From: Ancylobacter polymorphus
GTDB taxonomy: Bacteria; Pseudomonadota; Alphaproteobacteria; Rhizobiales; Xanthobacteraceae
Assembly (NCBI RefSeq): GCF_030813495.1
Contig: NZ_JAUSUI010000010.1
Coordinates: 113,420 to 177,419 of the forward strand
Length of the DNA stretch: 64,000 bases
Reading direction: 5' to 3'
Shown: piece by piece, positions 54,938 through 62,061 of the stretch
How positions within the stretch are numbered: the first letter of the stretch is position 1
Layout of the letters: the number at the start of each line of letters is the position of its first letter
The notes under the pieces: generated by a model
The model's input: the letters and a program-made list of their open reading frames with translations, nothing else
The model's database searches: none
What the model was told of the DNA's origin: nothing
Position numbers and translations under genes: made by a program

Positions 54938-55095
54938 CACGGCCGTTTGTACAGTATCGACAGCTGTGATCAACCAGCCAGTTGCAGGCGTGTTTTATCG
55001 AGCCTCATAAACGGCCACAGAGCGGTTTTGGAGGCTCTGGACGGCGCCGAGGAGCGGAAGAGGCCGCAAGACGCTTCCTGGGCCGTTTATGGCCG
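54938..55095. other. Candidate res site of the transposon resolvase
   Basis: Three related words lie upstream of the resolvase start: CACGGCCGTTTGTA (54940-54953), CATAAACGGCCAC (55006-55018, opposite orientation) and GGGCCGTTTATGGCC (55080-55094). Resolvase sites consist of several inverted subsites next to the resolvase gene, so this is the likely recombination site. The subsite borders are estimates. Confidence 0.45.
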
Positions 55096-55199
55096 AAAGG
55101 GCGCAAATTGGGCTGTTGGACGCGGGCAGAGGGCCAAAGGGTCCCCTCAAGCGCTCCGGATGCTGAGAATTGCTGGCGTTCTGATCGCCGGTGGAGCGG

Positions 55200-55376
55200 A
55201 ATTCGTGAGACTATCTGCATCCGAGTCGGAAATCGTGAGACTACGTGACAAACTCGGGCGGCGCGCGGTCAACGTCAATATGCGCGTCAAATCAACGGCT
55301 TAATAGGAGGCCGGTTCGCCGCCATGCACGTAGTCTCACGAAAACCGATTCAAAAAGGCGGCGAATCTCACGAATT
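55200..55376. repeat. Right-end array of GTGAGACTACG-type repeats in both orientations
   Basis: Two forward copies (ATTCGTGAGACTAT 55201-55214; AATCGTGAGACTACGTG 55231-55247) and two reverse copies (CACGTAGTCTCACGAA 55327-55342; GAATCTCACGAATTC 55362-55376). The reverse copies mirror the left-end array, as expected for the right terminus. The forward pair resembles a left end lying inside the transposon. The intervening 80 bases contain no gene. Confidence 0.7.
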
Positions 55377-55390
55377 CCGGTCAGCTGACA

Positions 55391-55395
55391 GCAAA
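55391..55395 (+). repeat. Right target-site duplication of the tni transposon
   Basis: GCAAA immediately after the right terminal ...GCTGACA, identical to 50408-50412. Confidence 0.9.
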
Positions 55396-55448
55396 GAAAG
55401 GCGATTTCAGCCTTTGGCGGCGGTTCCTATCTATAAAGACATAAACAT

Positions 55449-55469
55449 CCGATAATGCAAGATTATCGG
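55449..55469. promoter_or_regulatory. Perfect palindrome upstream of the DUF1403-scpB pair
   Basis: CCGATAAT and ATTATCGG pair perfectly around the 5-base centre GCAAG. An AT-rich TCATTATATATTCCC follows, which may supply a -10 element. The site is 80 bases before the DUF1403 start and is a strong candidate operator. Confidence 0.6.
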
Positions 55470-55548
55470 TCATTATATATTCCCGACAGGCGCGGCGGTT
55501 AGCGGTCAAATCTCTGGCATAAAGCGCCGCGCCGAGATACGCTCCGGC

Positions 55549-56490
55549 ATGGCCTCGCGCGCGCGACTCATCCCCGAGCCCCCTCCGACCTTTCCGGCCT
55601 TTCCCGGCTGGGCCCGCCCGCCCGCGTCCGGCGAAGCCCTTGAGGACACGGGGTTTCTCGCCGGTGCGGCGCTCGCGGCACTGCATCCGATCGCGCGCCA
55701 TGAGCACCCCTTGGGCATTCTCTGGCGCCAGCGCCTCGCGCTATCCTGCGCAGCGGCGCTGGCGCAGCAGAACGGCCGCACCGAGGCCGAAGCGGCGCTG
55801 CGCGACCACTGGTATCTGCGCCGCGACGGCGATGATCCCGGGCCGGCCGGGCAGTTGCTCAAGGCCTGGCGTGCCTTGAGCGAGCGCTCGGCAATGGCCG
55901 CCGGCGACTGGGAGCTCAAGCTGGCAGCTCTGCTAGCACACCGCTACGACGACGCCCTGCAGGACGTCATCGCTTTCGCCACCGACCAGCTCAAAGGGCA
56001 GGGGAGTGCGGTGCGCGCTGCGGCGGCTGTCGCCGCAACCAGCCTGCGGCTTCGGCCCGACAGCCGGCCGCTGGCGCTCTGGCTCGCCGACGCGGTCCTG
56101 GCGCATCGCCTGAGGTGGCCGGCGCCGGTGCCCTTGCTCGCCGCGCACCTGAGGCGCGCCGACTTCCGTCACGCCGCCGCGCGTGCCGACGGGCACAGCG
56201 CCTGGCTTGCTGCCTGCAGCCTGGCCTACGCCCGGGGCGCGGCCACGGCGGCCAACCTGCACGCCGATCTCGCCCGGCGCGCCGAGAGGCTCCTCGCCGC
56301 CGCGCCGCAGCTGCGCGGCAGGGACGCTGACATGATGGTGGCGATCCTACTCAGCGAGGACGCGCAGCCGGCCAAGACCGGCAAGGCCGCCAGCGACCGC
56401 TCGAGCCGGCGGCTGTTCGAGCGCCTGGTCGCGCTCGGCGGGGTGCGCGAGCTCACCGGTCGCCCGACCTTCCGGCTCTACGGGCTGTAG
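55549..56490 (+). CDS. DUF1403 family protein
   Basis: A 313-residue cytoplasmic, mainly helical protein of the DUF1403 family. Typical features are the proline-rich start and WARPPASGEALEDTGFLAGAALAAL, WRQRLALSCAAALA and GRTEAEAALRDHWYLRRDGDDPGPAG-like sequence. The function of the family is not known. It is followed after 3 bases by a ScpB gene, an association frequently seen on rhizobial plasmids, so a role in chromosome or plasmid organisation is possible. Confidence 0.85.
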   Translation: MASRARLIPEPPPTFPAFPGWARPPASGEALEDTGFLAGAALAALHPIARHEHPLGILWRQRLALSCAAALAQQNGRTEAEAALRDHWYLRRDGDDPGPAGQLLKAWRALSERSAMAAGDWELKLAALLAHRYDDALQDVIAFATDQLKGQGSAVRAAAAVAATSLRLRPDSRPLALWLADAVLAHRLRWPAPVPLLAAHLRRADFRHAAARADGHSAWLAACSLAYARGAATAANLHADLARRAERLLAAAPQLRGRDADMMVAILLSEDAQPAKTGKAASDRSSRRLFERLVALGGVRELTGRPTFRLYGL

Positions 56491-56493
56491 CCG

Positions 56494-57189
56494 ATGGCCC
56501 GGCGCGCGCGAGCCAAGCAGGACCTCGACACCGAGCTCGCCGATCTGCCGCCGGAGTTGCGCTGGCGCGAATGGATGGGCCGCGTCGAGGCGGTGATCTT
56601 CGCCTCGCCCGAGCCGGTCGGCCGGGAGATGCTGGCCCGCGTGGTCGGGCGCGACTGCAATCTCGACCTCATCATCGACGACATCCGCGGCGAGCTGCGC
56701 GGCCGGCCCTACGAACTGGTCTCGGTCGCCGGCGGCTGGCAGCACCGGACAAGGAAGGGGTTTGCGGACGCGATCCGGACGGCGACGGGGCTGGGTGCGG
56801 AGACCAAGCCGCTCTCGCAGTCGGACGCACTGATCCTGATGTGCATCGCCTATTTCCAGCCGATCACCCGGGCCGAGCTTGGCCAGTTCTTCGGCAAGGA
56901 GGTCAGGCGCGATATAATCGGTCATCTGCGCGGCCTTGGCTTCATCGCCGCCGGGCCGCGCAGCCCGACGCCCGGCGCGCCCTATACCTATGTGACGACG
57001 CCGGCCTTCCTGTCGCATTTCGGCTTCGACACGCTGCGCGACCTGCCGGATATGGAGGCGCTGGAGGACGCCGGCCTGCTCAGCAAGGACAGGCTGCTGG
57101 CGGGAGATATCCCGCTCGGGCTCATGGGCGGGGAAGAAGACGAGGAGGCCGATCTGGACGAGGAGGTCGACGCGGATGACGGGATTTGA
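56494..57189 (+). CDS. Plasmid-encoded ScpB-like segregation/condensation protein
   Basis: A 231-residue protein with the ScpB double winged-helix pattern: RVEAVIFASPEPVGREMLARVVG near residue 25, and a second domain with YFQPITRAELGQFFGKEV and the ending GAPYTYVTTPAFLSHFGF. ScpB is the kleisin-bound partner in SMC-ScpA-ScpB complexes. No ScpA or SMC gene is present here. A very acidic C-terminal tail (EEDEEADLDEEVDADD) follows the second domain. It is closely linked to DUF1403. Confidence 0.85.
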   Translation: MARRARAKQDLDTELADLPPELRWREWMGRVEAVIFASPEPVGREMLARVVGRDCNLDLIIDDIRGELRGRPYELVSVAGGWQHRTRKGFADAIRTATGLGAETKPLSQSDALILMCIAYFQPITRAELGQFFGKEVRRDIIGHLRGLGFIAAGPRSPTPGAPYTYVTTPAFLSHFGFDTLRDLPDMEALEDAGLLSKDRLLAGDIPLGLMGGEEDEEADLDEEVDADDGI

Positions 57190-57238
57190 CCGCCCGCCTC
57201 ACGCCGGGATCTGGTGCTGTCCGTCGTCGTTATGAGCA

Positions 57239-57250
57239 GTTTCGCGAAAC
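57239..57250. promoter_or_regulatory. 12-bp palindrome GTTTCGCGAAAC upstream of the nucleotidyltransferase gene
   Basis: A perfect palindrome, with TATGA (3 bases before) and TCATA (3 bases after) extending the dyad to 28 bases. It lies 67 bases from the start codon of the next gene and 50 bases after the scpB stop. It is a likely operator or promoter-associated site. Confidence 0.5.
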
Positions 57251-57280
57251 GAGTCATAGCTCGTCCGACAGATCGTTTTG

Positions 57281-57314
57281 TGTTATGACCATGTTGGCAG
57301 AAATGGTCATAACA
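57281..57314. promoter_or_regulatory. Perfect 12-bp inverted repeat abutting the start codon
   Basis: TGTTATGACCAT (57281-57292) and ATGGTCATAACA (57303-57314) are exact complements around a 10-base loop. The right arm ends two bases before the ATG at 57317. No separate ribosome site lies between, so the hairpin, if transcribed, would cover initiation; alternatively the dyad is a repressor operator at a leaderless start. Confidence 0.7.
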
Positions 57315-57316
57315 CG

Positions 57317-58414
57317 ATGAAGCTCCTCGATCACAGCTACCGCACGCTCTACTCGGAACTCGCGCAGCGCACGCTGGACGCGCAGTTCTCGTCCGAGTTT
57401 TCCATCGAGGGCCGTTTTGTCAGCATGGAGAGCCGGGGGCGGCGTTACTGGTACTTCGATCTGTCCACACCGGGAGGAGGCAAGCAGCGCCGCTATGTCG
57501 GCCCGGTCGACGACCCAGAGATCACCGCGCGGGTGGAACACTTCGCCGACCTGAAGGCGGATCATCGCGCCCGCCGCAAGCTTGTCTCGACCCTTATCCG
57601 CGAGGCTTATCTGCTGCGGCCCGACTCGCTCGCCGGCGATATCATCCAGGCTCTCGCGAGGGCCGGGTTCTTCCGGCTGCGTGGCGTGCTGGTCGGAACC
57701 GTGGCGTTCCAATGCTATGCCGCTCTTCTCGGGGTGCGGCTGCCCAATACGGCGCTACAGACGGGCGATACCGACTTTGCCCAGTTCCATTCGATCTCCG
57801 TGGCTGTCGGCGATGCCATACCTCCGGTGCTGGACGTGCTTCGCGCAGTCGATCCGACATTTCGGGAAATCCCCCATCCCGCCGATGGTCGCGCTTCAAC
57901 CCAGTTCGCGACTCGCTCCGGCTACAAGGTCGAGTTCCTGACGCCCAACACCGGTTCGGCCGACCATGACGGACGGCCTGCCGCCATGCCCGCTCTTGGT
58001 GGTGCGGCCGCGCAGCCGCTGCACTTCCTCGATTTCTTGATCTACCAACCCGTGCGCGCCGTCCTGCTGCATGGCGCCGGCGTGCCGATTCTCGTTCCTG
58101 CTCCCGAGCGGTTCGCCATCCACAAGCTGATTGTCAGCGTGCGGCGGCGGACCGACAATGACGGCACGGCCAAGAGTGACAAGGACCGAGACCAAGCTGT
58201 CACCCTGATGGACGCCATGATCGAGACCCGTCAAAGCGAAGCCCTCGCTGAGGCTTATATCGAGGCTTTGGATCGTGGCCCGGCATGGCGCGACGCCATC
58301 GGCGCCAGCCTTCGCGCTGTGAGCGAGGACACGCGCGCCCAGCTGCTTGCCCCCCTCGCGGCGTCTGTTCGTGCGCTCGGCGTCGATCCGGCGAGCTATC
58401 ATCTGCCAGCGTGA
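57317..58414 (+). CDS. GSU2403-type nucleotidyltransferase-fold protein
   Basis: About 365 residues matching the GSU2403 nucleotidyltransferase-fold family. The core contains GVLVGTVAFQCYAALLGVRL and LQTGDTDFAQF, the position of the acidic metal-binding pair, and PILVPAPERFAIHKLIVSVRR follows. Such NTase-fold proteins include AbiEii-like toxins and uncharacterised enzymes. The ATG at 57317 is preferred because the upstream 13 codons lie in the inverted repeat. No antitoxin-like neighbour is visible. The palindromes upstream suggest tight control. Confidence 0.75.
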   Translation: MKLLDHSYRTLYSELAQRTLDAQFSSEFSIEGRFVSMESRGRRYWYFDLSTPGGGKQRRYVGPVDDPEITARVEHFADLKADHRARRKLVSTLIREAYLLRPDSLAGDIIQALARAGFFRLRGVLVGTVAFQCYAALLGVRLPNTALQTGDTDFAQFHSISVAVGDAIPPVLDVLRAVDPTFREIPHPADGRASTQFATRSGYKVEFLTPNTGSADHDGRPAAMPALGGAAAQPLHFLDFLIYQPVRAVLLHGAGVPILVPAPERFAIHKLIVSVRRRTDNDGTAKSDKDRDQAVTLMDAMIETRQSEALAEAYIEALDRGPAWRDAIGASLRAVSEDTRAQLLAPLAASVRALGVDPASYHLPA

Positions 58415-58574
58415 TACCGCGCTGATGCTTGCGATTCCCATGGGGCCGGAGTTGACGCTCTCAGTCTGTAAACGCGCTCGCCTCCTCAACCCAGCGTGTC
58501 GTAGCTTGACAGTGGTCGGCGAATAGAGCTCGATGTGTTGTCCACCTGATCTGTGAACGTCTCATGGATATGGA

Positions 58575-58740
58575 TGAGACCCTGGATCGGCGGCGGCGAC
58601 AGCGCGAAGGTCTGGGCATCCTTTATCTGGGCCATCTTGGCATTGATGCATGCCGAGATGGCATCCGCGGAATCCTCGGGGCCACGCTCGCTCCAGTCCT
58701 TCAGCGTGATGAAGGTGAGCGCGGCATTTTCCCTGCTTGA
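58575..58740 (-). pseudogene. Fragment of an RND efflux permease (HAE1/AcrB type)
   Basis: About 50 residues (ALTFITLKDWSERG, ADAISACINAKMAQIKDAQ, TFALSPPPIQGL) match the central pore domain of AcrB-like permeases. The remaining ~1,000 residues are missing and the flanking frame is unrelated. It abuts a truncated MFS transporter at about 58740, so two deletions or recombinations met here. Confidence 0.75.
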
Positions 58741-59245
58741 CAACCTCCAGCGTGACCATGAGGTTCATCAGCGCCAGCCGCCGCGCCGCCTCGGCCGGCA
58801 GGGAGGTGTCGCGCATGATCGCGCGGCCGAGCACGAGCCCGGCACAGCCGCCGAGAGCCTGAAGCAGTCATGCCGCGACCAGCGCATGGGCGTCCGGCGC
58901 GAAGGTGCAGCCGATACCGGCCGCCGTGTAGAGCAGCAGGCCGCAGATCAGGATGGGATGCCACCCGAAACGGTCCGACAGCGGCCCGTAGACAAGCTGC
59001 CCGGCGGCGAGGCCGAGGATATAGAAGCTCACCGTGAGCTGCATCGAAGCGATGCTGGCATCGAGCTCCAGCGCCGCGCGCGGCAGGGCCGGCACGAAGA
59101 TGTGCATGGCCAGCGTGCCGCTGAAGGTGAACAGCGCCAGCAGCCAGAGCGGCGGCACACGTAGCGCGCGCGACCCGCCCAGAAGGTCGCAGCCGCTTCC
59201 CGCCGGCGGGCCGGGCAGACGTATCGTCATCGCAGGATCATTCAC
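58741..59245 (-). pseudogene. Truncated, frameshifted MFS drug transporter (Bcr/CflA type)
   Basis: The start is intact: a cytoplasmic tail, then hydrophobic LWLLALFTFSGTLAMHIFVPALP and the MFS motif GPLSDRFGWHPILICGLLL. The frame stops at 58868 (HALVAA), while LGRAIMRDTSLPAEAARRLAL continues in another frame, so a frameshift is present. It ends at LMVTLEVV near 58740, roughly one third of the normal length. The promoter region is shared with the MarR gene at 59327. Confidence 0.75.
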
Positions 59246-59285
59246 TTGTGGCGGCGGCGGGCATGCCGCCGAAGGGGATCATGAT

Positions 59286-59315
59286 TATCATTGCTACATA
59301 ATAATTAGCATGATA
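59286..59315. promoter_or_regulatory. Candidate MarR operator upstream of the efflux operon
   Basis: TATCATTGCTA (59286-59296) and TAGCATGATA (59306-59315) form an imperfect dyad with one bulge around CATAATAAT. The AT-rich segment lies 11 bases before the MarR start and can hold its promoter. Self-repression by MarR is the usual arrangement. Confidence 0.55.
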
Positions 59316-59326
59316 TCAATATCTTT

Positions 59327-59788
59327 ATGAACGATATCGACACGCTACGGCGTTCCCTCACCGCACAGCTCCTGCAGGCGGGCCGGCAATGGCGGCGCAC
59401 CGCCGAGAAGGAGCTGGAGAATCTGGGCATCTCGGAAGCCTGCGCGGCGCCGCTGCTGTGGACCGGGCGGCTCGGCGGCGGCGTGCGCCAGGTCACGCTA
59501 GCGGCCTATGTCGGGATCGAGGGCCCCTCGCTGGTGCGCCTGCTGGACCAGCTTGCCGCCTCCGACCTCATCGTCCGCAAGGACGATCCCACCGACCGGC
59601 GCGCCAAGACCATCTGGCTGACGGATGAGGGCGAGCGGCTGAGCGCGCGGATCGAGGAGCTGCTGTCGGAACTGCGCGGGCAGGTGCTCGCCGATGTCGA
59701 CAAGGCCGACCTCGAAGCCACGCTGCGCGTGTTCAAGGCTTTCGACGACGCATCCGCCCGCGCCGCCACCGAGGAGCTGGCGACGTGA
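59327..59788 (+). CDS. MarR family regulator of the aromatic-acid efflux operon
   Basis: A 153-residue MarR protein. The winged helix reads VTLAAYVGIEGPSLVRLLDQLAASDLIVRKDDPTDRRAK-type sequence, and LWTGRLGGGVRQ precedes it. The stop overlaps the GTG start of the next gene, so regulator and pump are in one operon. It probably senses the exported aromatic acid and represses its own operon. Confidence 0.88.
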   Translation: MNDIDTLRRSLTAQLLQAGRQWRRTAEKELENLGISEACAAPLLWTGRLGGGVRQVTLAAYVGIEGPSLVRLLDQLAASDLIVRKDDPTDRRAKTIWLTDEGERLSARIEELLSELRGQVLADVDKADLEATLRVFKAFDDASARAATEELAT

Positions 59789-61848
59789 ACCTGCCCTCGT
59801 GGCGGGACTGGCTGTTTTCCGCCAAAGCCTTCCTCGCCTCGATGCTGGCGCTCTATATCGCGCTGGCCTTCGATCTGCCGCGCCCCTACTGGGCGATGGC
59901 GGCGGTCTATGTCGTCGCCAACCCGCTGGCGGGCGCCACCAGCTCGAAGGGGCTCTACCGCGCCCTCGGCACGCTGCTCGGCGCCAGTGCGGCGGTGTTC
60001 TTCGTGCCGATCTTCGTCAACGCGCCGGAGCTGCTCAGCCTCGTCGTCGCGCTGTGGACCGGCTGCCTGCTCTACATCTCGATGCTCGACCGCACGCCGC
60101 GCAGCTACGTCTTCATGCTCGCCGGCTACAGCCTGCCGCTGATCGCGCTGCCGGAGGTCGGCACGCCCGAGGCGATCTTCGACGTCGCCCTGGCCCGCAG
60201 CGAGGAGATCATCATCGGCATCACCTGCGCCAGCATCGTCGGCGCGGTGGTGTTTCCGACCAGCGTCGGCACGGCGCTCTCCACCCGCATATCGGCGTGG
60301 CTCGACGATGCCGCGGGCTGGGCCGGGGAAATCCTGCGCGGCGAGGGCGCGCTGCCGGCGACGCCGCTGCGCCGGCAGAAGCTCGCGGCCGACATCGCCG
60401 GGCTCGACCTCGTCATCAGCCAGCTCTCCTACGATGCGGCGACGCGCGACGTGATCCGCCATGCGCGCGAGCTGCGCGGACGACTGCTCATGCTGCTGCC
60501 GCTGCTCTCCTCGCTCGCCGACCGCCTGCACGCGCTGAAGGACGAGAAGCAAGCCCTGCCGCCGGACCTTGCGGCACTGCTCGCCCGCGTGGCCGACTGG
60601 CTGACGCAGGGGCGCGGCGGTGAGCCGGAACGGGCCGAGGCGCTGGTCGGCGACATCGCCACGCTGCGCCCAACCGAGCCCGCCGACTGGCGGGCGCTCA
60701 TCCTCGCCAGCGCCCTGGACCGGCTGCAGGAGATCGTCGACCTGTGGAGCGACTGCCTGACGCTGAAGGGCGACATCGAGCGCGGACGGCATGCCGGCGC
60801 CTGGCGCCCGCGCTTCCGACACCGCCGTGTGGTCGCCCCGGCGCGCCACTACGACTACGGCCTGCTGCTCTTCTCGGCGGGATCCTGCGTGCTGGCGACG
60901 CTCATCGCCTGCGCCTTCTGGATCGCCAGCGGCTGGGCGAACGGGGCCAGCGCGGTGATGATGACGGCCGTCGCCTGCTCCTTCTTCGCCGCCATGGACC
61001 GGCCGGCGCCCTTCATCCGCATGATGACCTTCTGGTCCGCGGTCAGCCTCATAGTCTCGGGCGTCTATCTGTTCGGCATCCTGCCGCATGTGCACGAATT
61101 CGAGATGCTGGTGCTGGTGTTCGCGCCGCCCTTCCTCCTGCTCGGCATCCTCATCCCGCGTCCGCAATTCAACATGCTGGCCATGCTGCTGGCGGTGAAC
61201 ACCGCGTCCTTCGTCGCCCTGCAGAACCGCTACGGCGTCGATTTCGCCCTCTTCGTCAATGAGGGCCTGGCGGCGGTGAGCGGTCTCGGCTTCGCCCTTG
61301 TGTGGACGCTGGTCACGCGGCCTTTCGGCGCCGAGCTGGCGGCGCGCCGCCTGGTCCGGGCGGGATGGTCCGACCTCGCCGAGACCGCCGCGGGCGCGCG
61401 CCGGCAGGATCAGGAGCGGCTCGCCGGCCGCATGCTGGACCGGCTCGGCCAGCTCGTGCCGCGCCTCGCGGCGATCGAGGACCGGGAGCTCGCCAAGGTC
61501 GACGGCTTCGCCGAGGTGCGCGTCGGCTTCAACATCCTCGAATTGCAGAAGGTGCGGCGGCGGCTCGATCCAGCCTGCCGCGCCTCGGTCGAGGCGGTGC
61601 TTGCCGGCGTGGCGGAACTCTATCGCCAGCATATGGCGCGGCGCGTCCTCACCGAGCCGTCCGCAAGCCTGTGCGCGGCGCTCGACGACGCGCTGCACCG
61701 CTCGGCCGCGCAGACGGGCACCTATGGCCGCCATGCCGTCGATGCCCTGGTCGGGCTGCGCCGGGTGTTCTTTCCCGGCACGCCGGGTCCGGCCGGCGGC
61801 TTTGCGCCCCGCGAGCACGGCCGGCCCGTCCTCGTGGCGGCGGAGTAG
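59785..61848 (+). CDS. FUSC family membrane protein (AaeB-like aromatic-acid exporter)
   Basis: A 687-residue inner-membrane protein with two hydrophobic halves separated by soluble regions, as in AaeB/YhcP-type exporters. First half: FSAKAFLASMLALYIALAFDL and AMAAVYVVANPLAG. Second half: YGLLLFSAGSCVLATLIACAFWIASGW-like hydrophobic sequence. It probably exports aromatic carboxylic acids with the DUF1656 and HlyD partners. GTG start at 59785 overlaps the MarR stop (GTGA). Confidence 0.88.
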   Translation: MNLPSWRDWLFSAKAFLASMLALYIALAFDLPRPYWAMAAVYVVANPLAGATSSKGLYRALGTLLGASAAVFFVPIFVNAPELLSLVVALWTGCLLYISMLDRTPRSYVFMLAGYSLPLIALPEVGTPEAIFDVALARSEEIIIGITCASIVGAVVFPTSVGTALSTRISAWLDDAAGWAGEILRGEGALPATPLRRQKLAADIAGLDLVISQLSYDAATRDVIRHARELRGRLLMLLPLLSSLADRLHALKDEKQALPPDLAALLARVADWLTQGRGGEPERAEALVGDIATLRPTEPADWRALILASALDRLQEIVDLWSDCLTLKGDIERGRHAGAWRPRFRHRRVVAPARHYDYGLLLFSAGSCVLATLIACAFWIASGWANGASAVMMTAVACSFFAAMDRPAPFIRMMTFWSAVSLIVSGVYLFGILPHVHEFEMLVLVFAPPFLLLGILIPRPQFNMLAMLLAVNTASFVALQNRYGVDFALFVNEGLAAVSGLGFALVWTLVTRPFGAELAARRLVRAGWSDLAETAAGARRQDQERLAGRMLDRLGQLVPRLAAIEDRELAKVDGFAEVRVGFNILELQKVRRRLDPACRASVEAVLAGVAELYRQHMARRVLTEPSASLCAALDDALHRSAAQTGTYGRHAVDALVGLRRVFFPGTPGPAGGFAPREHGRPVLVAAE

Positions 61849-61851
61849 CTG

Positions 61852-62061
61852 ATGCCCGGCGAGATCGATCTCTATGGCGTCTACGTGCCGAACCTCCTCG
61901 CGCTCGCGCTGGCGACGCTGCTGGTCAGCCTCGTCGTGCGGCGCGCGCTCGCCTGGTTCGGCGTCTACGGCTTCGTCTGGCATCGTGGGCTGTTCGACGT
62001 CGCTCTCTATGTCGTTCTGCTGCAGGGCATGTCCCTGCTGTCTCGATGGTGGCTGTCATGA
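61852..62061 (+). CDS. DUF1656 small membrane protein (AaeX-like)
   Basis: A 69-residue protein with the DUF1656 pattern GEIDLYGVYVPNLLALALATLL and WHRGLFDVALYVVLL; two membrane segments. It sits between the FUSC and HlyD genes, as AaeX does in aaeXAB operons. Starts three bases after the FUSC stop; its stop overlaps the next ATG. Confidence 0.9.
   Translation: MPGEIDLYGVYVPNLLALALATLLVSLVVRRALAWFGVYGFVWHRGLFDVALYVVLLQGMSLLSRWWLS

Larger units (their letters stand above)
50413..55390 (+). mobile_element. Intact Tn5053/Tn402-like transposon carrying tniA, tniB, tniQ and a resolvase
   Basis: A 4,978-bp unit bounded by inverted ends. TGTCGGTTGACCG (50413-50425) faces the complement of CGGTCAGCTGACA (55378-55390), 11 of 13 bases matching, both starting TGTC. 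A perfect 5-bp duplication GCAAA flanks it. Contents are the three transposition genes in one direction, a convergent serine resolvase and a ~475-bp right-end segment with repeated motifs. No passenger gene (resistance, catabolic or other) is recognised. Its insertion separates a toxin-antitoxin pair from the DUF1403 gene and breaks no evident coding sequence. Confidence 0.9.

Noticed and set aside
59506..61983. Reverse-strand open frame of 825 codons opposite the FUSC gene
   Set aside because: Low-complexity Arg/Glu/His translation without family features; the forward strand encodes an evident FUSC membrane protein.
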